Made by a program: the position numbers and the translations under genes. Of a DNA stretch of 58,867 bases, positions 16,386 to 25,113 are shown one piece after another. The notes beneath the pieces are model-generated. The model saw only the letters and a list, made by a program, of their open reading frames with translations, was not told the DNA's origin and made no database searches. Origin of the DNA: CAMAXB01 sp964476565. Lineage in GTDB: Bacteria > Verrucomicrobiota > Verrucomicrobiia > Opitutales > Opitutaceae. Within the stretch, counting starts at the first letter, position 1. Every line of letters begins with the position of its first letter. Where the stretch lies: assembly GCA_964476565.1 (NCBI GenBank), contig CAYZBG010000027.1, forward strand, positions 1-58,867, written 5' to 3'.

Positions 16386-18122
16386 TCAGGCCGGGGCGGG
16401 CTGCAAGGCGGACGGCGGACGCAAGGTCCGGATGAGCAAGAGCGATTCGATGATCAGCCAGACGGCGAGCACGACGAGCAGGCTGCTGACCCCGGCCTCG
16501 ACATGGTGCATGGCCGCGACGGGGCCGGCTTTGATGCGATCGAGGTGGGCGTTCAGCATCAGGCCGAGGCTCCAGAGCGTCATGGTGAGCATGACGATCG
16601 CCGGACCGAGGGTGAGCCAGGCGCCGTTGCCGCGGCGATGCAGCCACATGGTGAGGCCAAGCAAGGTGAGGGCGGCGAGCAACTGGTTGGAGGTACCGAA
16701 GAGATTCCAGAACACGCGCCAGATCGGAACGGTTTGCCCGTTGATCACGGCGGGCGGGAGGGAGGCGAGCATGGCTGGTCCGGCGAGCGTGATGCCGGTG
16801 GCCAGCGCGGCCTTGGCGCGTCCAGACCAACCGAGCAGCTCCATCAGGACGTACCGGGCGAGGCGGGTGCAGGCGTCGAGGGTGTCGAATACGAAGGTGG
16901 CGAAGCACAGCAGGGCGAAGCCGCGCGCGAGGTCGACCGAGAGCAGGCCGAAGCTCGCGTGATGAATGAAGAGCGCGACACCGTCGGCGAAGACCGCATC
17001 GGGGCGGCCGGACGGCTTGGCCAGGATCATGACCGCGGCGAGGCTGATGCAGGCGAAGAATGCCTCGAGCAGCATGCCGCCATACGCGACGGGCCGGGCA
17101 TCGCGTTCCCGGTCGAGCTGTTTCGACGTGGTGCCGCTGGCGACGATGGAGTGGAAACCCGAGCAGGCGCCGCAGGCGATGGTGATGAAGAGCACCGGGA
17201 AGAGCGGCGGCAACGTGCCGGACGGCAGGAAGAGGTCAGCCGGGCCAAAGGCCGGGGAGACGAGGTCCAGTTTGCCGGTCAGGCCGCCGACGACGATGCC
17301 GAGTACGCCGGCCACGATCACGACATAGAGGAAGTAACCGCCCAGGGCGCCGCGCGGCTGCATGAGCAACCACAGCGGGGCGAGGGCCGCGAGGAAGCAG
17401 TAGGCAAACAGGACGTAGTTCCACGTTTGCTGGGCGGGCCGGTCGGGCAGGAGCGCACCCAGGTCGAACGGAATCATCGGGCCGACGAGGATGGCGCCGA
17501 AGACGAGCGGCAGGAAGACTAGCTGGGCGCGATGCTCGCTCCATTTGAACGAGCGCATCATCCAGCCCATGAGCAAGGCGAGTCCGAGGTAGAGGATCGA
17601 GGAGGTGGCCACGGCCGGTCCGGGCGCGGCGGCCTCGGCGGTCGAGGCCGCCTGGGTGAAGGCGCCCGCGGTGACGTCGGCGAAGGCGATGATGACGTAG
17701 ACCAGCGACACCCAGACGAAGAGCAGGAAGAGCAGGTGCGAGCGGCGGTTCATCTGCCGGCGCACGACCTCGGCGATCGATTTGCCGCCGTGGCGCACCG
17801 ACGCCACCAGCGTCATGAAATCGTGTACGCCGCCGATGAAGATCGAGCCGACAATGATCCAGAGCCAGGCGGGCAACCAGCCGAACATGATGCCGGCGAG
17901 GATGGGTCCCACGACCGGGCCGGCCGCGGCGATCGCCGAAAAGTGCTGGGGCAGCAGCCAGGACCAGCGGGCGGGTTCGTAGTCGTGGCCGTCGCGATGG
18001 GCGTGGGCGGGCGTCTGGGTGCGATCATCCAGGCCGACGAGGCGGACGAGGTAACGGCCCATCAGGCGATAGGCAACGGCAAGGATCGCGCCGGAAACGG
18101 CGAGGAAGAGGATCAGACTCAT
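16386..18122 (-). CDS. cstA: Carbon starvation protein CstA family transporter
   Basis: This 578-aa polytopic membrane protein matches the CstA/BtsT family of peptide or pyruvate transporters. Family blocks are HFSAIAAAGPVVGPILAG near residue 60, GGVHDFMTLVASVRHGGKSIAEV, and the later SGFHSIVASGTTSKQL and FGTSNQLLAALTLL. It is shorter than E. coli CstA (about 701 aa) and lacks its longer C-terminal part. The ATG at 18122 (MSLILFLAVSG) is preferred over upstream frame extension. It stands convergent with the PhnD-like gene, 23 bp apart. Confidence 0.9.
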   Translation of the reverse strand: MSLILFLAVSGAILAVAYRLMGRYLVRLVGLDDRTQTPAHAHRDGHDYEPARWSWLLPQHFSAIAAAGPVVGPILAGIMFGWLPAWLWIIVGSIFIGGVHDFMTLVASVRHGGKSIAEVVRRQMNRRSHLLFLLFVWVSLVYVIIAFADVTAGAFTQAASTAEAAAPGPAVATSSILYLGLALLMGWMMRSFKWSEHRAQLVFLPLVFGAILVGPMIPFDLGALLPDRPAQQTWNYVLFAYCFLAALAPLWLLMQPRGALGGYFLYVVIVAGVLGIVVGGLTGKLDLVSPAFGPADLFLPSGTLPPLFPVLFITIACGACSGFHSIVASGTTSKQLDRERDARPVAYGGMLLEAFFACISLAAVMILAKPSGRPDAVFADGVALFIHHASFGLLSVDLARGFALLCFATFVFDTLDACTRLARYVLMELLGWSGRAKAALATGITLAGPAMLASLPPAVINGQTVPIWRVFWNLFGTSNQLLAALTLLGLTMWLHRRGNGAWLTLGPAIVMLTMTLWSLGLMLNAHLDRIKAGPVAAMHHVEAGVSSLLVVLAVWLIIESLLLIRTLRPPSALQPAPA

Positions 18123-18206
18123 GGGGCAGGATTGGCATCCGAGTGGACCGCTGCGGCGGAGGCAACCCCATCCTTGGCGCACCTTCGTGCGCGCCGTGAA
18201 GAAAAT

Positions 18207-18818
18207 TCATCCCCTGCCGCCGCCGGCCGGGATCTCGTCAAACGGCCGCCAGCCCTGATCCACCTGCGGCGGTGACAGGGTGAAGGTGAAGTAATTGCCC
18301 CCGCCATTGGCCGGTTGGTCCCAGGCGCGGGAGATCGGACGGGCGGCAAGGCTGCATTGGAGCAGGGCACCGACCGCCCCGTGCGAGACCACGAGAATCG
18401 TCCCGCGGGTGCGGTCGGCCGCCACGAGGGTCGCCACCGCATCCACGATGCGTCGCTGCGCCGTGCGGGCGGTTTCCCAGCCGCGAACCGACTCGTCGGG
18501 CGCGGCGAAGAACCGGTCGGCGGTGCGTTCGAACTCGTCGGGCTCGAGAAAGCCGGTCGACGACCGGTCGTTCTCGCCCAGGGCGGCGACGACGTTCACC
18601 GGCAGGGTGAGCGCGCCGGCAAGGACCGCGGCGCTGTCGAGCGCCTTCTGTTCCTCGCTGCAATAGAGGGCGCTGACGTCACGCAACCAAGGTTGGGTCA
18701 GACCCGCACGCATGCGTTCGAGTCCACGGGCCGAAAGCGGCCAGCGAGGGACCGGGACGTCGCGGGAAATGACGACGTTTGGGTGGGTGAGGAAAACGCA
18801 GCGTCGTGCCGGCGGCAT
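18207..18818 (-). CDS. Histidine phosphatase family protein
   Basis: This 203-aa protein matches the histidine phosphatase (phosphoglycerate-mutase-like) family. The first catalytic motif, normally RHG, reads FLTHPNVV, so the nucleophilic His is kept while Arg is replaced by Thr. The rest is typical: PLSARGLERM, YCSEEQKALDSA, and the second-His block ILVVSHGAVGALLQ. Activity on small phosphate esters is possible but not certain with this altered motif. It lies 13 bp before the AspT-like transporter gene on the same strand order, with cstA downstream. Confidence 0.75.
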   Translation of the reverse strand: MPPARRCVFLTHPNVVISRDVPVPRWPLSARGLERMRAGLTQPWLRDVSALYCSEEQKALDSAAVLAGALTLPVNVVAALGENDRSSTGFLEPDEFERTADRFFAAPDESVRGWETARTAQRRIVDAVATLVAADRTRGTILVVSHGAVGALLQCSLAARPISRAWDQPANGGGNYFTFTLSPPQVDQGWRPFDEIPAGGGRG

Positions 18819-18831
18819 GGCGCAGGCAAAC

Positions 18832-20511
18832 TCACCCGCCGGCCGCGCGCCAAACGAAAAAGATCAGGAGCTGGGCGCTGAAGACGCGCAGCAGCATCAC
18901 GAACGGATACACCGCGGCATACGCGACCGCCGGGGCATCGCTCTGCGTGGTCTGCTGGGCAAACGCGAGCGCGGGCGGATCCGTCATGGCGCCGGCGAGC
19001 AAGCCGCACAGCTCGGCGTAGTTGAGCTTCTTCCAGGCGCGGGCCACGAGGGCCACGACGAGCAGCGGGACCGCTGTGATGAGGGCGCCGCAGGCCAGCC
19101 AGCGCAGGCCGTCGCCGCCGGAAAGCAGGGCGAGGAAGTGTTCGCCCGATTTGATCCCCACCGCGGCCAGGAAGAGGGCGATGCCGATTTCGCGCAGCAC
19201 CAGATTGGCGCTGGGCGGGAGGTGCCAGACCAGTGAACCGGTGTTGGCGAGGCGCGACAGCAAGATGGCCACAAGCAGGGGACCGCCGGCGAGACCGAGC
19301 TTCACCGGTGCGGGCAGGCCCGGGACGAGGAACGGGACGGAGCCGACGAGCACGCCGAGGGCGAGGCCGATGAAGAGGGGGATCGGATGCGGATGTTCCA
19401 GCGCCTTCGGGGTGTTGCCGACCACGCGGGAGACCGCCTCGATGCCGGCCTCCTCGCCGACGACCATGAGCACGTCGCCGAACTGCAGCTTGAAGCCCGG
19501 CGAGGCGGTGAACTCAAGGCCCTGGCGGGTGACGCGCGTGACGATGACGCCGTGTTCGACCAGCGTGGTCAGGTCCGCGATCGGCCGCCCGAGCACGCCG
19601 CCCTTGGTCACGAGCACGCGCCGGCTGATCACGTTGCCCGGCACGGCCTTCAGGTCCACGCCGGCTTCGGCACCGACCACGATGCGCAGGGAGTCGAGGC
19701 CCTCCTCGGGTCCGACGGCATGGAGCACGTCGCCGAGCGCGAGCTCGGTCTCCGGCCGGGCGATGGCAACGACCCCGCCCCGCGAAAAGCGGGAGATCAC
19801 CACCCCGGAACCGGTCAGCCCGGGAATCGCATCGATCCGGCGGCCGACGAGGTTGGCGTTGCGCACTTCGTAACTGCGTCCGGTGGGGGGCGTGACCTTG
19901 GGCGTGAGGGCGGATTCGGCGGCGCGCACCTCCGCGGGCACATCGATCCGAAACAAGGACCGCATGACCAGCATGGTGAGAATGATGCCAAGGATGCCGA
20001 AGGGGTAGGCGACGGCGTAGGCCAGGCCCTGGATCACGGCGGCGTCCGGCGCCGCGCCCACCTGCCGCAGCGCTTCGCCGGCGGCGGCGAGCGAGGGCGT
20101 ATTGGTGGTGGCGCCCGAGAGCAGACCCGAGCCGGCGGCCACCGGCACCGCGCCGGACGTGATCAGTCCCAGGGCGATCGCGGCCCCGCCCAGCACGATG
20201 GCGGCGGCGAAGCTGTTGAGCAGCACGCCCCGGGCGCGCAACGAGGCGTAGAAGCCCGGGCCGATCTGCAGGCCCAGGGTGTAGACGAAGAGGATCAGTC
20301 CGAACTCGCGCACGAAATCCAGGACCTGGTGATTGGGCGTGAGGCGGAAATGTCCGAGGACCAACCCCGCGAACAGCACGCCGGCGACCCCGAGTCCCAC
20401 GCCGCGCACCTGGACCTTGCCGAGGGCCGAGCCGGCGGCCCCGGCGAGGGCGAGCAGCAGCACGGTGCGGGCGACCGATTCCTGGGCGATGAGCGTGGAA
20501 AGCCAATCCAT
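18832..20511 (-). CDS. AspT/YidE/YbjL-family transporter
   Basis: This 559-aa protein has two halves of about five membrane segments. They flank two cytoplasmic RCK_C/TrkA-C-like domains (about residues 200-360). Family features are GLILFVYTLGLQIGPGFYASL in the first half and IGIALFLAAVGIKSGEHF in the second. Relatives exchange amino acids such as aspartate for alanine, but the substrate here is not known. The ATG at 20511 opens with a membrane segment, and 78 bp separate it from the preceding gene. Confidence 0.82.
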   Translation of the reverse strand: MDWLSTLIAQESVARTVLLLALAGAAGSALGKVQVRGVGLGVAGVLFAGLVLGHFRLTPNHQVLDFVREFGLILFVYTLGLQIGPGFYASLRARGVLLNSFAAAIVLGGAAIALGLITSGAVPVAAGSGLLSGATTNTPSLAAAGEALRQVGAAPDAAVIQGLAYAVAYPFGILGIILTMLVMRSLFRIDVPAEVRAAESALTPKVTPPTGRSYEVRNANLVGRRIDAIPGLTGSGVVISRFSRGGVVAIARPETELALGDVLHAVGPEEGLDSLRIVVGAEAGVDLKAVPGNVISRRVLVTKGGVLGRPIADLTTLVEHGVIVTRVTRQGLEFTASPGFKLQFGDVLMVVGEEAGIEAVSRVVGNTPKALEHPHPIPLFIGLALGVLVGSVPFLVPGLPAPVKLGLAGGPLLVAILLSRLANTGSLVWHLPPSANLVLREIGIALFLAAVGIKSGEHFLALLSGGDGLRWLACGALITAVPLLVVALVARAWKKLNYAELCGLLAGAMTDPPALAFAQQTTQSDAPAVAYAAVYPFVMLLRVFSAQLLIFFVWRAAGG

Positions 20512-20589
20512 GGCAACGACGCTACCACGATGTCCGCGCTCTGACTGCGCAAAAATTGTCCGGAGTTAGCGCCGGGTCCGGCTACCGGC

Positions 20590-21336
20590 TCAATTCGTGC
20601 GATAAGCGTCCGGTACTGGGGCGAGGACGGACAAATTCAAAAACGCGCCCACCTCGCGGGGTGGCCATTCGCTGGGCGGCTCGACCTTCGCCAGCGAATC
20701 GTAGGCAAGGAAGTGGATCGCCTTGGACCCCGGGGCCAGGGCGCCGCCCTGGCCGGGCGGCAGGTAGTACGAGGCGGGTTCGTTGCCGGTCACCCAAGGC
20801 GTCTCGATCCGCTGCCCCCGCCGCCAGACAGAGCGGTCTTCCTTGATCTCCTTCTTTCGCAGCACGAGGACATCGAGCACGCTACCGGGGGCGGTTTGCA
20901 GGTCGCGCCGCATCTGCTCCTCCCAGCCGGGCCGCGGCTGGGTCCAGGTGACGCGGGCCACGTAATCCCGCCAGTGGGCGATGACAACGTCGGTTTGGGT
21001 GTGGAGCGGACGCTGGCGCACGACCTGCAGCTCGACGAGGTAGCCGCGGGTCGCGGGTTCGGGTTTGACCAGGATGCTCAGAGTGAGGACGGCGCCGACG
21101 CAGGTCGCGGCCAGGCCCACCCATTGCGCCCGTTCGGGCACGCCGGTCAGGCGGCAAAGCAAGCCCAGCACCGCGCCCACGATCAGGCCGGCAGGGCCGG
21201 ACACCAGGCCGATGATCGGGCCCAGATTCGACTCCGGCACGAGCACCATCGGTCCGAAGAAGCCGGCGGCAAACGCGACGCCGCCGACGCCGAGTGGCCA
21301 CAGGATGCCGGGCGGGCCCTGGAGGAAGCGGTTCAC
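20590..21336 (-). CDS. Membrane protein of unknown function
   Basis: This 248-aa protein has about three hydrophobic segments in the first 90 residues (FAAGFFGPMVLV, LIVGAVLGLLC, VGAVLTLSILV). A polar C-terminal domain of about 150 residues, with DVLVLRKKEIKEDRSVWRRG, follows. I do not recognise the family. The GTG at 21336 overlaps the aqpZ stop (GTGA), which indicates coupled translation with the aquaporin gene and decides the start. Confidence 0.65.
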   Translation of the reverse strand: MNRFLQGPPGILWPLGVGGVAFAAGFFGPMVLVPESNLGPIIGLVSGPAGLIVGAVLGLLCRLTGVPERAQWVGLAATCVGAVLTLSILVKPEPATRGYLVELQVVRQRPLHTQTDVVIAHWRDYVARVTWTQPRPGWEEQMRRDLQTAPGSVLDVLVLRKKEIKEDRSVWRRGQRIETPWVTGNEPASYYLPPGQGGALAPGSKAIHFLAYDSLAKVEPPSEWPPREVGAFLNLSVLAPVPDAYRTN

Positions 21337-22022
21337 TTGGCCTCGCTGCGCAGTCCGCGATAGACGAGGGCCCCTAGCACGGCGCCGAGCAGCGGGGCCA
21401 CCCAGAACAGCCAGAGCTGGGCCACGGCGGCGCCGCCGGAGAAGAAGGCCACGCCGGTGCTGCGGGCAGGATTCACCGATGTATTGGTCACAGGAATACT
21501 GATCAAATGGATCAGGGTGAGGCCCAGGCCGATGGCGATTGGGGCGAAGCCCTGCGGGGCGCGCGCATCGGTGGCGCCGAGGATGATGAGCAGGAACATC
21601 ATCGTCATCACGACCTCGGTGACGAAGCCCGCGGCGAGGGAGTAGCCGCCGGGCGAATGGGCGCCGTAGCCGTTGGCGGCGAACCCGCCGGCCGGCGAGT
21701 AGCCGGCCTTGCCGGTGGCGATCACGTAGAGCACCACGCCGGCCACGAGCGCACCGGCCACCTGGGCGAGAAGGTAGGGCACGAGTTGGTGACCGGGAAA
21801 GCGCCCGCCTGCCCACAGGCCGAGTGAGACGGCGGGGTTGAGGTGGCAGCCAGAGATGGGACCGAGGGCATAGGCCATGGTCAGGACCGTGAGACCGAAG
21901 GCGAGCGAGACGCCGAGCAGGCCGATCCCGACCTCGGGAAAGGCGGCGGCGAGGACGGCACTGCCGCAGCCGCCGAGGACGAGCCAGAACGTACCGATGA
22001 ATTCCGCACCGTAAGCTTTCAT
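21333..22022 (-). CDS. aqpZ: Aquaporin Z
   Basis: This 229-aa six-helix channel for water contains both half-helix motifs, HLNPAVS (NPA at 62-64) and SVNPARS (NPA at 184-186). It also has the AqpZ-type start AYGAEFIGTFWLVLGGCGSAVLAA and the glycine-rich loop before helix 4. The ATG at 22022 is the first residue of family alignments. It is followed by a coupled membrane protein gene of unknown function. Length and motifs agree with AqpZ rather than the longer glycerol facilitators. Confidence 0.93.
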   Translation of the reverse strand: MKAYGAEFIGTFWLVLGGCGSAVLAAAFPEVGIGLLGVSLAFGLTVLTMAYALGPISGCHLNPAVSLGLWAGGRFPGHQLVPYLLAQVAGALVAGVVLYVIATGKAGYSPAGGFAANGYGAHSPGGYSLAAGFVTEVVMTMMFLLIILGATDARAPQGFAPIAIGLGLTLIHLISIPVTNTSVNPARSTGVAFFSGGAAVAQLWLFWVAPLLGAVLGALVYRGLRSEAK

Positions 22023-22162
22023 GGACGAGAAGACCGACGTAACGTGGAGGTGGATGCCGTCCGGAACCGCTTGGCCCAGGACGGACGCAGGACAACGAAC
22101 GGGCGCAGACTTGCCGTGGCGCAACGCAAGTGCAAGGCCAGTGTGGAAGAGTGGGCAATCAG

Positions 22163-22253
22163 CCTCGTTCTCGTAATCGTAATCGTAATCGTGCTTCGTT
22201 CTCGCCTCGGACCAGATCGAGAACGAAGAACGAGAACGATTACGAGAACGAGG
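22163..22253. repeat. Nested inverted repeat
   Basis: A perfect 17-bp inverted repeat (22163-22179 with 22237-22253, left arm CCTCGTTCTCGTAATCG) encloses a second, 11-bp inverted repeat (22194-22204 with 22218-22228). Three tandem TAATCG units lie on the left side. The RNA could fold into a long hairpin between phnM2 and aqpZ. The hexamer-like GAACGA/TAATCG composition differs from the surrounding DNA. It resembles REP-type elements; I cannot count copies elsewhere in the genome. Confidence 0.7.
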
Positions 22254-22291
22254 TGAACGGCGGGGGTCAGCCTTCGTTCCCCCGTGTTCCA

Positions 22292-23467
22292 TCAGCCGGT
22301 CGCGACGGCTTCGGCGGAGCGACTCACCGGGACGCCGACCTGGAGTTTCAGGCGGCCGTCGACCCAGGCGGCGGTGACCACGGGATGGGTGTCGCGCACG
22401 TGGAAGGCGACGAGGTCGGCCTTCTTTCCGACCGTGAGGCTGCCGAAGTCGGCCTCGCGCCCGAGGATGCGGGCCGGGTGGAGGGTTACGGTGCGCACCG
22501 CCTGCGCGAGCGAATGTCCGTGCGCGGCCATCTTGACGACGGCACCGAGCAGCGACGGGAAGTGGTAGTCGCTGCAGAACGCGTCGACCAATCCCTCCTC
22601 CAGGGCCTCGACGGCGGAGAGATTGCCGCAATGCGAACCGCCGCGCAGGTAGTTGGGCGCGCCCATGCAGACCTCGAGTCCGAGTTCCTTGGCCTTGCGC
22701 GCGGCGACGAGGCTGGTGGGCATTTCGGCCAGCGTGGCGCCCATGTCCTTCGCCTCGATGACGTGGGCGACCGTGGTGTCGTCGTGGCTGCCGATGCAGA
22801 GCTTGCCGGCAAAGGCCGCCTTCACCTTGGCGCGGTTGTTGATCGTCCGGCCAATCGCGATGCGCTCCTCGAGTTCAGCCCGCGCTTCGGCGACCGTCTT
22901 GTCGCCCCGGGCGGCGCGCTTGCGGGCGAGTTCGTCGAGATCCTGGAACTGACGTTCGCCCGGAATGTTCTCGTTGTAGACGATGTTGCCCAGACATTCG
23001 AACCGTTGCATCGCCGCGAGCAGGTCGTCGACCGGCTCGAAGTTGGTGTCCCAGCGAACATGCAGGTAATGACGGGCGAGCGCGGTGCGCCGCAGCTCCT
23101 CGTAGCCCTCCGCGAGGGCGAGACCGTTGCCGCCCCAGAGCGTCGACTCCTTGGAGCGATCGTTGGAGAACCGCACGCCTCCCAGCACCGTGGTGAGCCC
23201 GCAGGCGAGGGCGCGCTGGTCCATCATGTGGAAGGCGAGCGGCAGCGGAAAGTTGGTCTTGGGCCGCGGATTGATCTCCTTCTCCAGGTAGTCGGTGTGC
23301 AGATCGATGATGCCGGGGATGAGCCACTGGCCATGCAGGTCGACCCCTTCGGCAAAATGGCGGTCAGGCAGGATGTCGGCGATGCGGTCGTCGGCGACCA
23401 CGAGAGAGCCTTCGACCACGCGGTCGGGCAGCACGAGGCGGGCGTTGGTGAGGAGGAGGCGGTTCAT
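22292..23467 (-). CDS. phnM: PhnM-like amidohydrolase, divergent copy
   Basis: This 391-aa PhnM homologue lies at the end of operon 2. The metal-site motifs are kept: HTD at 57-59 with LEKEINPRP, GSHDDTTVAHV and FCSDYHFPSLLG. The family block MDHxPGQ, which is present in the copy at 9489, is replaced by VYNENIPGERQF (163-174). That suggests altered substrate recognition. By family it would hydrolyse ribose alkylphosphonate 5-triphosphate; with the unusual PhnJ of the same operon this is less certain. It lies 10 bp after phnE. Confidence 0.85.
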   Translation of the reverse strand: MNRLLLTNARLVLPDRVVEGSLVVADDRIADILPDRHFAEGVDLHGQWLIPGIIDLHTDYLEKEINPRPKTNFPLPLAFHMMDQRALACGLTTVLGGVRFSNDRSKESTLWGGNGLALAEGYEELRRTALARHYLHVRWDTNFEPVDDLLAAMQRFECLGNIVYNENIPGERQFQDLDELARKRAARGDKTVAEARAELEERIAIGRTINNRAKVKAAFAGKLCIGSHDDTTVAHVIEAKDMGATLAEMPTSLVAARKAKELGLEVCMGAPNYLRGGSHCGNLSAVEALEEGLVDAFCSDYHFPSLLGAVVKMAAHGHSLAQAVRTVTLHPARILGREADFGSLTVGKKADLVAFHVRDTHPVVTAAWVDGRLKLQVGVPVSRSAEAVATG

Positions 23468-23476
23468 GGGAAAAGA

Positions 23477-24304
23477 TCAGGCGAGCGTGCCCGAGTGCAG
23501 CAGGCGCCGGCGGATGAAGTCCGAGATCCGCTCCATGCCGGCGATGAGCACGATGATGAGCAAAATGAGCGCGAGCACGTCGGGGTAGCGCAGGACCTTC
23601 ATGGCCAGCTGCAGTTCGAAACCGATCCCGCCGCCGCCATACACGCCGAGGGCGATGGCGGCGCGCAGGTTGACATCGAAGGCGTAGAACCCGTTGGCCA
23701 CGACGGAGGGCAGGATCTGCGGCAGGACGGCGTAGCGGATGACCTGGGATCGTCCGGCGCCCACCGACACGACCGCCTCGGCCGGCCCGGGATCACTCTG
23801 CTCGATCGCGTCGGCGAACAGTTTGCCGAACATGCCAACGCTGCCGATGGCGAGCGCGAGCATCGCCGCGTAGGGACCGAATCCATACGCAATGAAGAGC
23901 ACGAGCAGGACGACGAAGTTGGGCGTGGCGCGTTCGATCCCGAACAGCAGCCGTACTGTCTGGCGCAGGAGCGGATGCGGGGTCGTGTTGCGCGCGGCGA
24001 GGAAGGCGAGCAGGAAGGCCACGCAGCCGCCCACCAACGTGCCCAGCAGGGCCATCGCGATGGTCTCGCCCACCGTCTGGTAGATCGACGTCTTGGTCCA
24101 GAGCAGCGCAAGGTTGGGTGGCACCATCTCGCCGACGAGGCGCACGAGGTGGTGGAAATCCGTGAACAGCAGCCACGGCCTGAACTTCAGGTAGACACCG
24201 GCGGCCGTGACGAAGGCCATCAGTCCGGCGATGATGGCGAGCCGGCGCCGGAACTGCGCCGAAGGCAGGACGTAACCGGGACTGGAAGTCACCGCGGCGT
24301 TCAT
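23477..24304 (-). CDS. phnE: Phosphonate ABC transporter permease, second of tandem pair
   Basis: This 275-aa membrane protein of the PhnE family has an N-terminal helix (LAIIAGLMAFVTAAGVYL). Its permease loop is EAVVSVGAGRSQVIRYAVLPQILP, with GVYGGGGIGFELQLAM after it. Its ATG overlaps the stop of the other permease gene by 4 nt. With that neighbour it probably forms a heterodimeric channel driven by the PhnC at 25110. Confidence 0.92.
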   Translation of the reverse strand: MNAAVTSSPGYVLPSAQFRRRLAIIAGLMAFVTAAGVYLKFRPWLLFTDFHHLVRLVGEMVPPNLALLWTKTSIYQTVGETIAMALLGTLVGGCVAFLLAFLAARNTTPHPLLRQTVRLLFGIERATPNFVVLLVLFIAYGFGPYAAMLALAIGSVGMFGKLFADAIEQSDPGPAEAVVSVGAGRSQVIRYAVLPQILPSVVANGFYAFDVNLRAAIALGVYGGGGIGFELQLAMKVLRYPDVLALILLIIVLIAGMERISDFIRRRLLHSGTLA

Positions 24305-25113
24305 GCGAGGCGTCCTCCGTCGAGCACCCGCCGGCGCAAAAAGTCGGACACCCGCTCGGCCGTGAAGACGAGGAGGACCGTGACCATCACGGCCATCATC
24401 GCCCGCTCGTATTCCAGCAGCGCCATCGCCTTCTGCAGTTCGAAGCCGATCCCTCCGGCGCCGACCGCACCGAGCAGGACCGAGGCGCGCAGGTTGACCT
24501 CGAAGCGGAAGATCGCGTTGGCCAGCAGCGCCGGCATGACTTCCGGCAACACGGCGTGGCGGATGACCTGCCACCGGGTGGCACCGACCGACTCGACCGA
24601 CTCCATCACCTTCGCATCGATCTCTTCGATCGCGTCAGCGAACAGTTTGCCGAGCATGCCAATGCTGCCGATCGCGAGCGCGATCACACCGGGAAACGGA
24701 CCCACGCCGAGGGCGGCGACGAGCAGGAGCAGGACAATGATCTCGGGCAGCGCCCGTTCGATGCCGATGAGCAGCCGGGAGGGGCCGCGCAACCAGGCCG
24801 GGGCGAGGTTGCGCGCGCCGGCCAAGCCGAAGAAGAACGAGAGCACCACCCCGAGCGGAGTAGCGACGGCGGCGAGCAGCACGGTGACCAACGCCGGGCC
24901 GATCATCTCGCGCAGGGAGCTCCAGTCGGGCGGAAAGAAGAACCGCAGGACCTCGGATCCCTTGAGCAAACCCGGGATGAAGGCACTCAGGTCGACTTTG
25001 CACAGGCGGGCACAGATCCAGACCACGGCCACCACCGCCAGCGTCCACGCGGCGGGACGGAGCAGGCGCCCGGGAAACGCGGGCGGACGGGAGGCGGATA
25101 CGGCGGAGGTCAC
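24301..25113 (-). CDS. phnE: Phosphonate ABC transporter permease, first of tandem pair
   Basis: This 270-aa PhnE-family permease has the conserved loop ESVESVGATRWQVIRHAVLPEVMP and GAVGAGGIGFELQKAM. The GTG at 25113 is chosen because it overlaps the phnC stop (GTGA); the longer upstream frame is only a shadow of phnC. It pairs with the coupled permease gene that follows. About six transmembrane segments can be seen. Confidence 0.92.
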   Translation of the reverse strand: MTSAVSASRPPAFPGRLLRPAAWTLAVVAVVWICARLCKVDLSAFIPGLLKGSEVLRFFFPPDWSSLREMIGPALVTVLLAAVATPLGVVLSFFFGLAGARNLAPAWLRGPSRLLIGIERALPEIIVLLLLVAALGVGPFPGVIALAIGSIGMLGKLFADAIEEIDAKVMESVESVGATRWQVIRHAVLPEVMPALLANAIFRFEVNLRASVLLGAVGAGGIGFELQKAMALLEYERAMMAVMVTVLLVFTAERVSDFLRRRVLDGGRLA

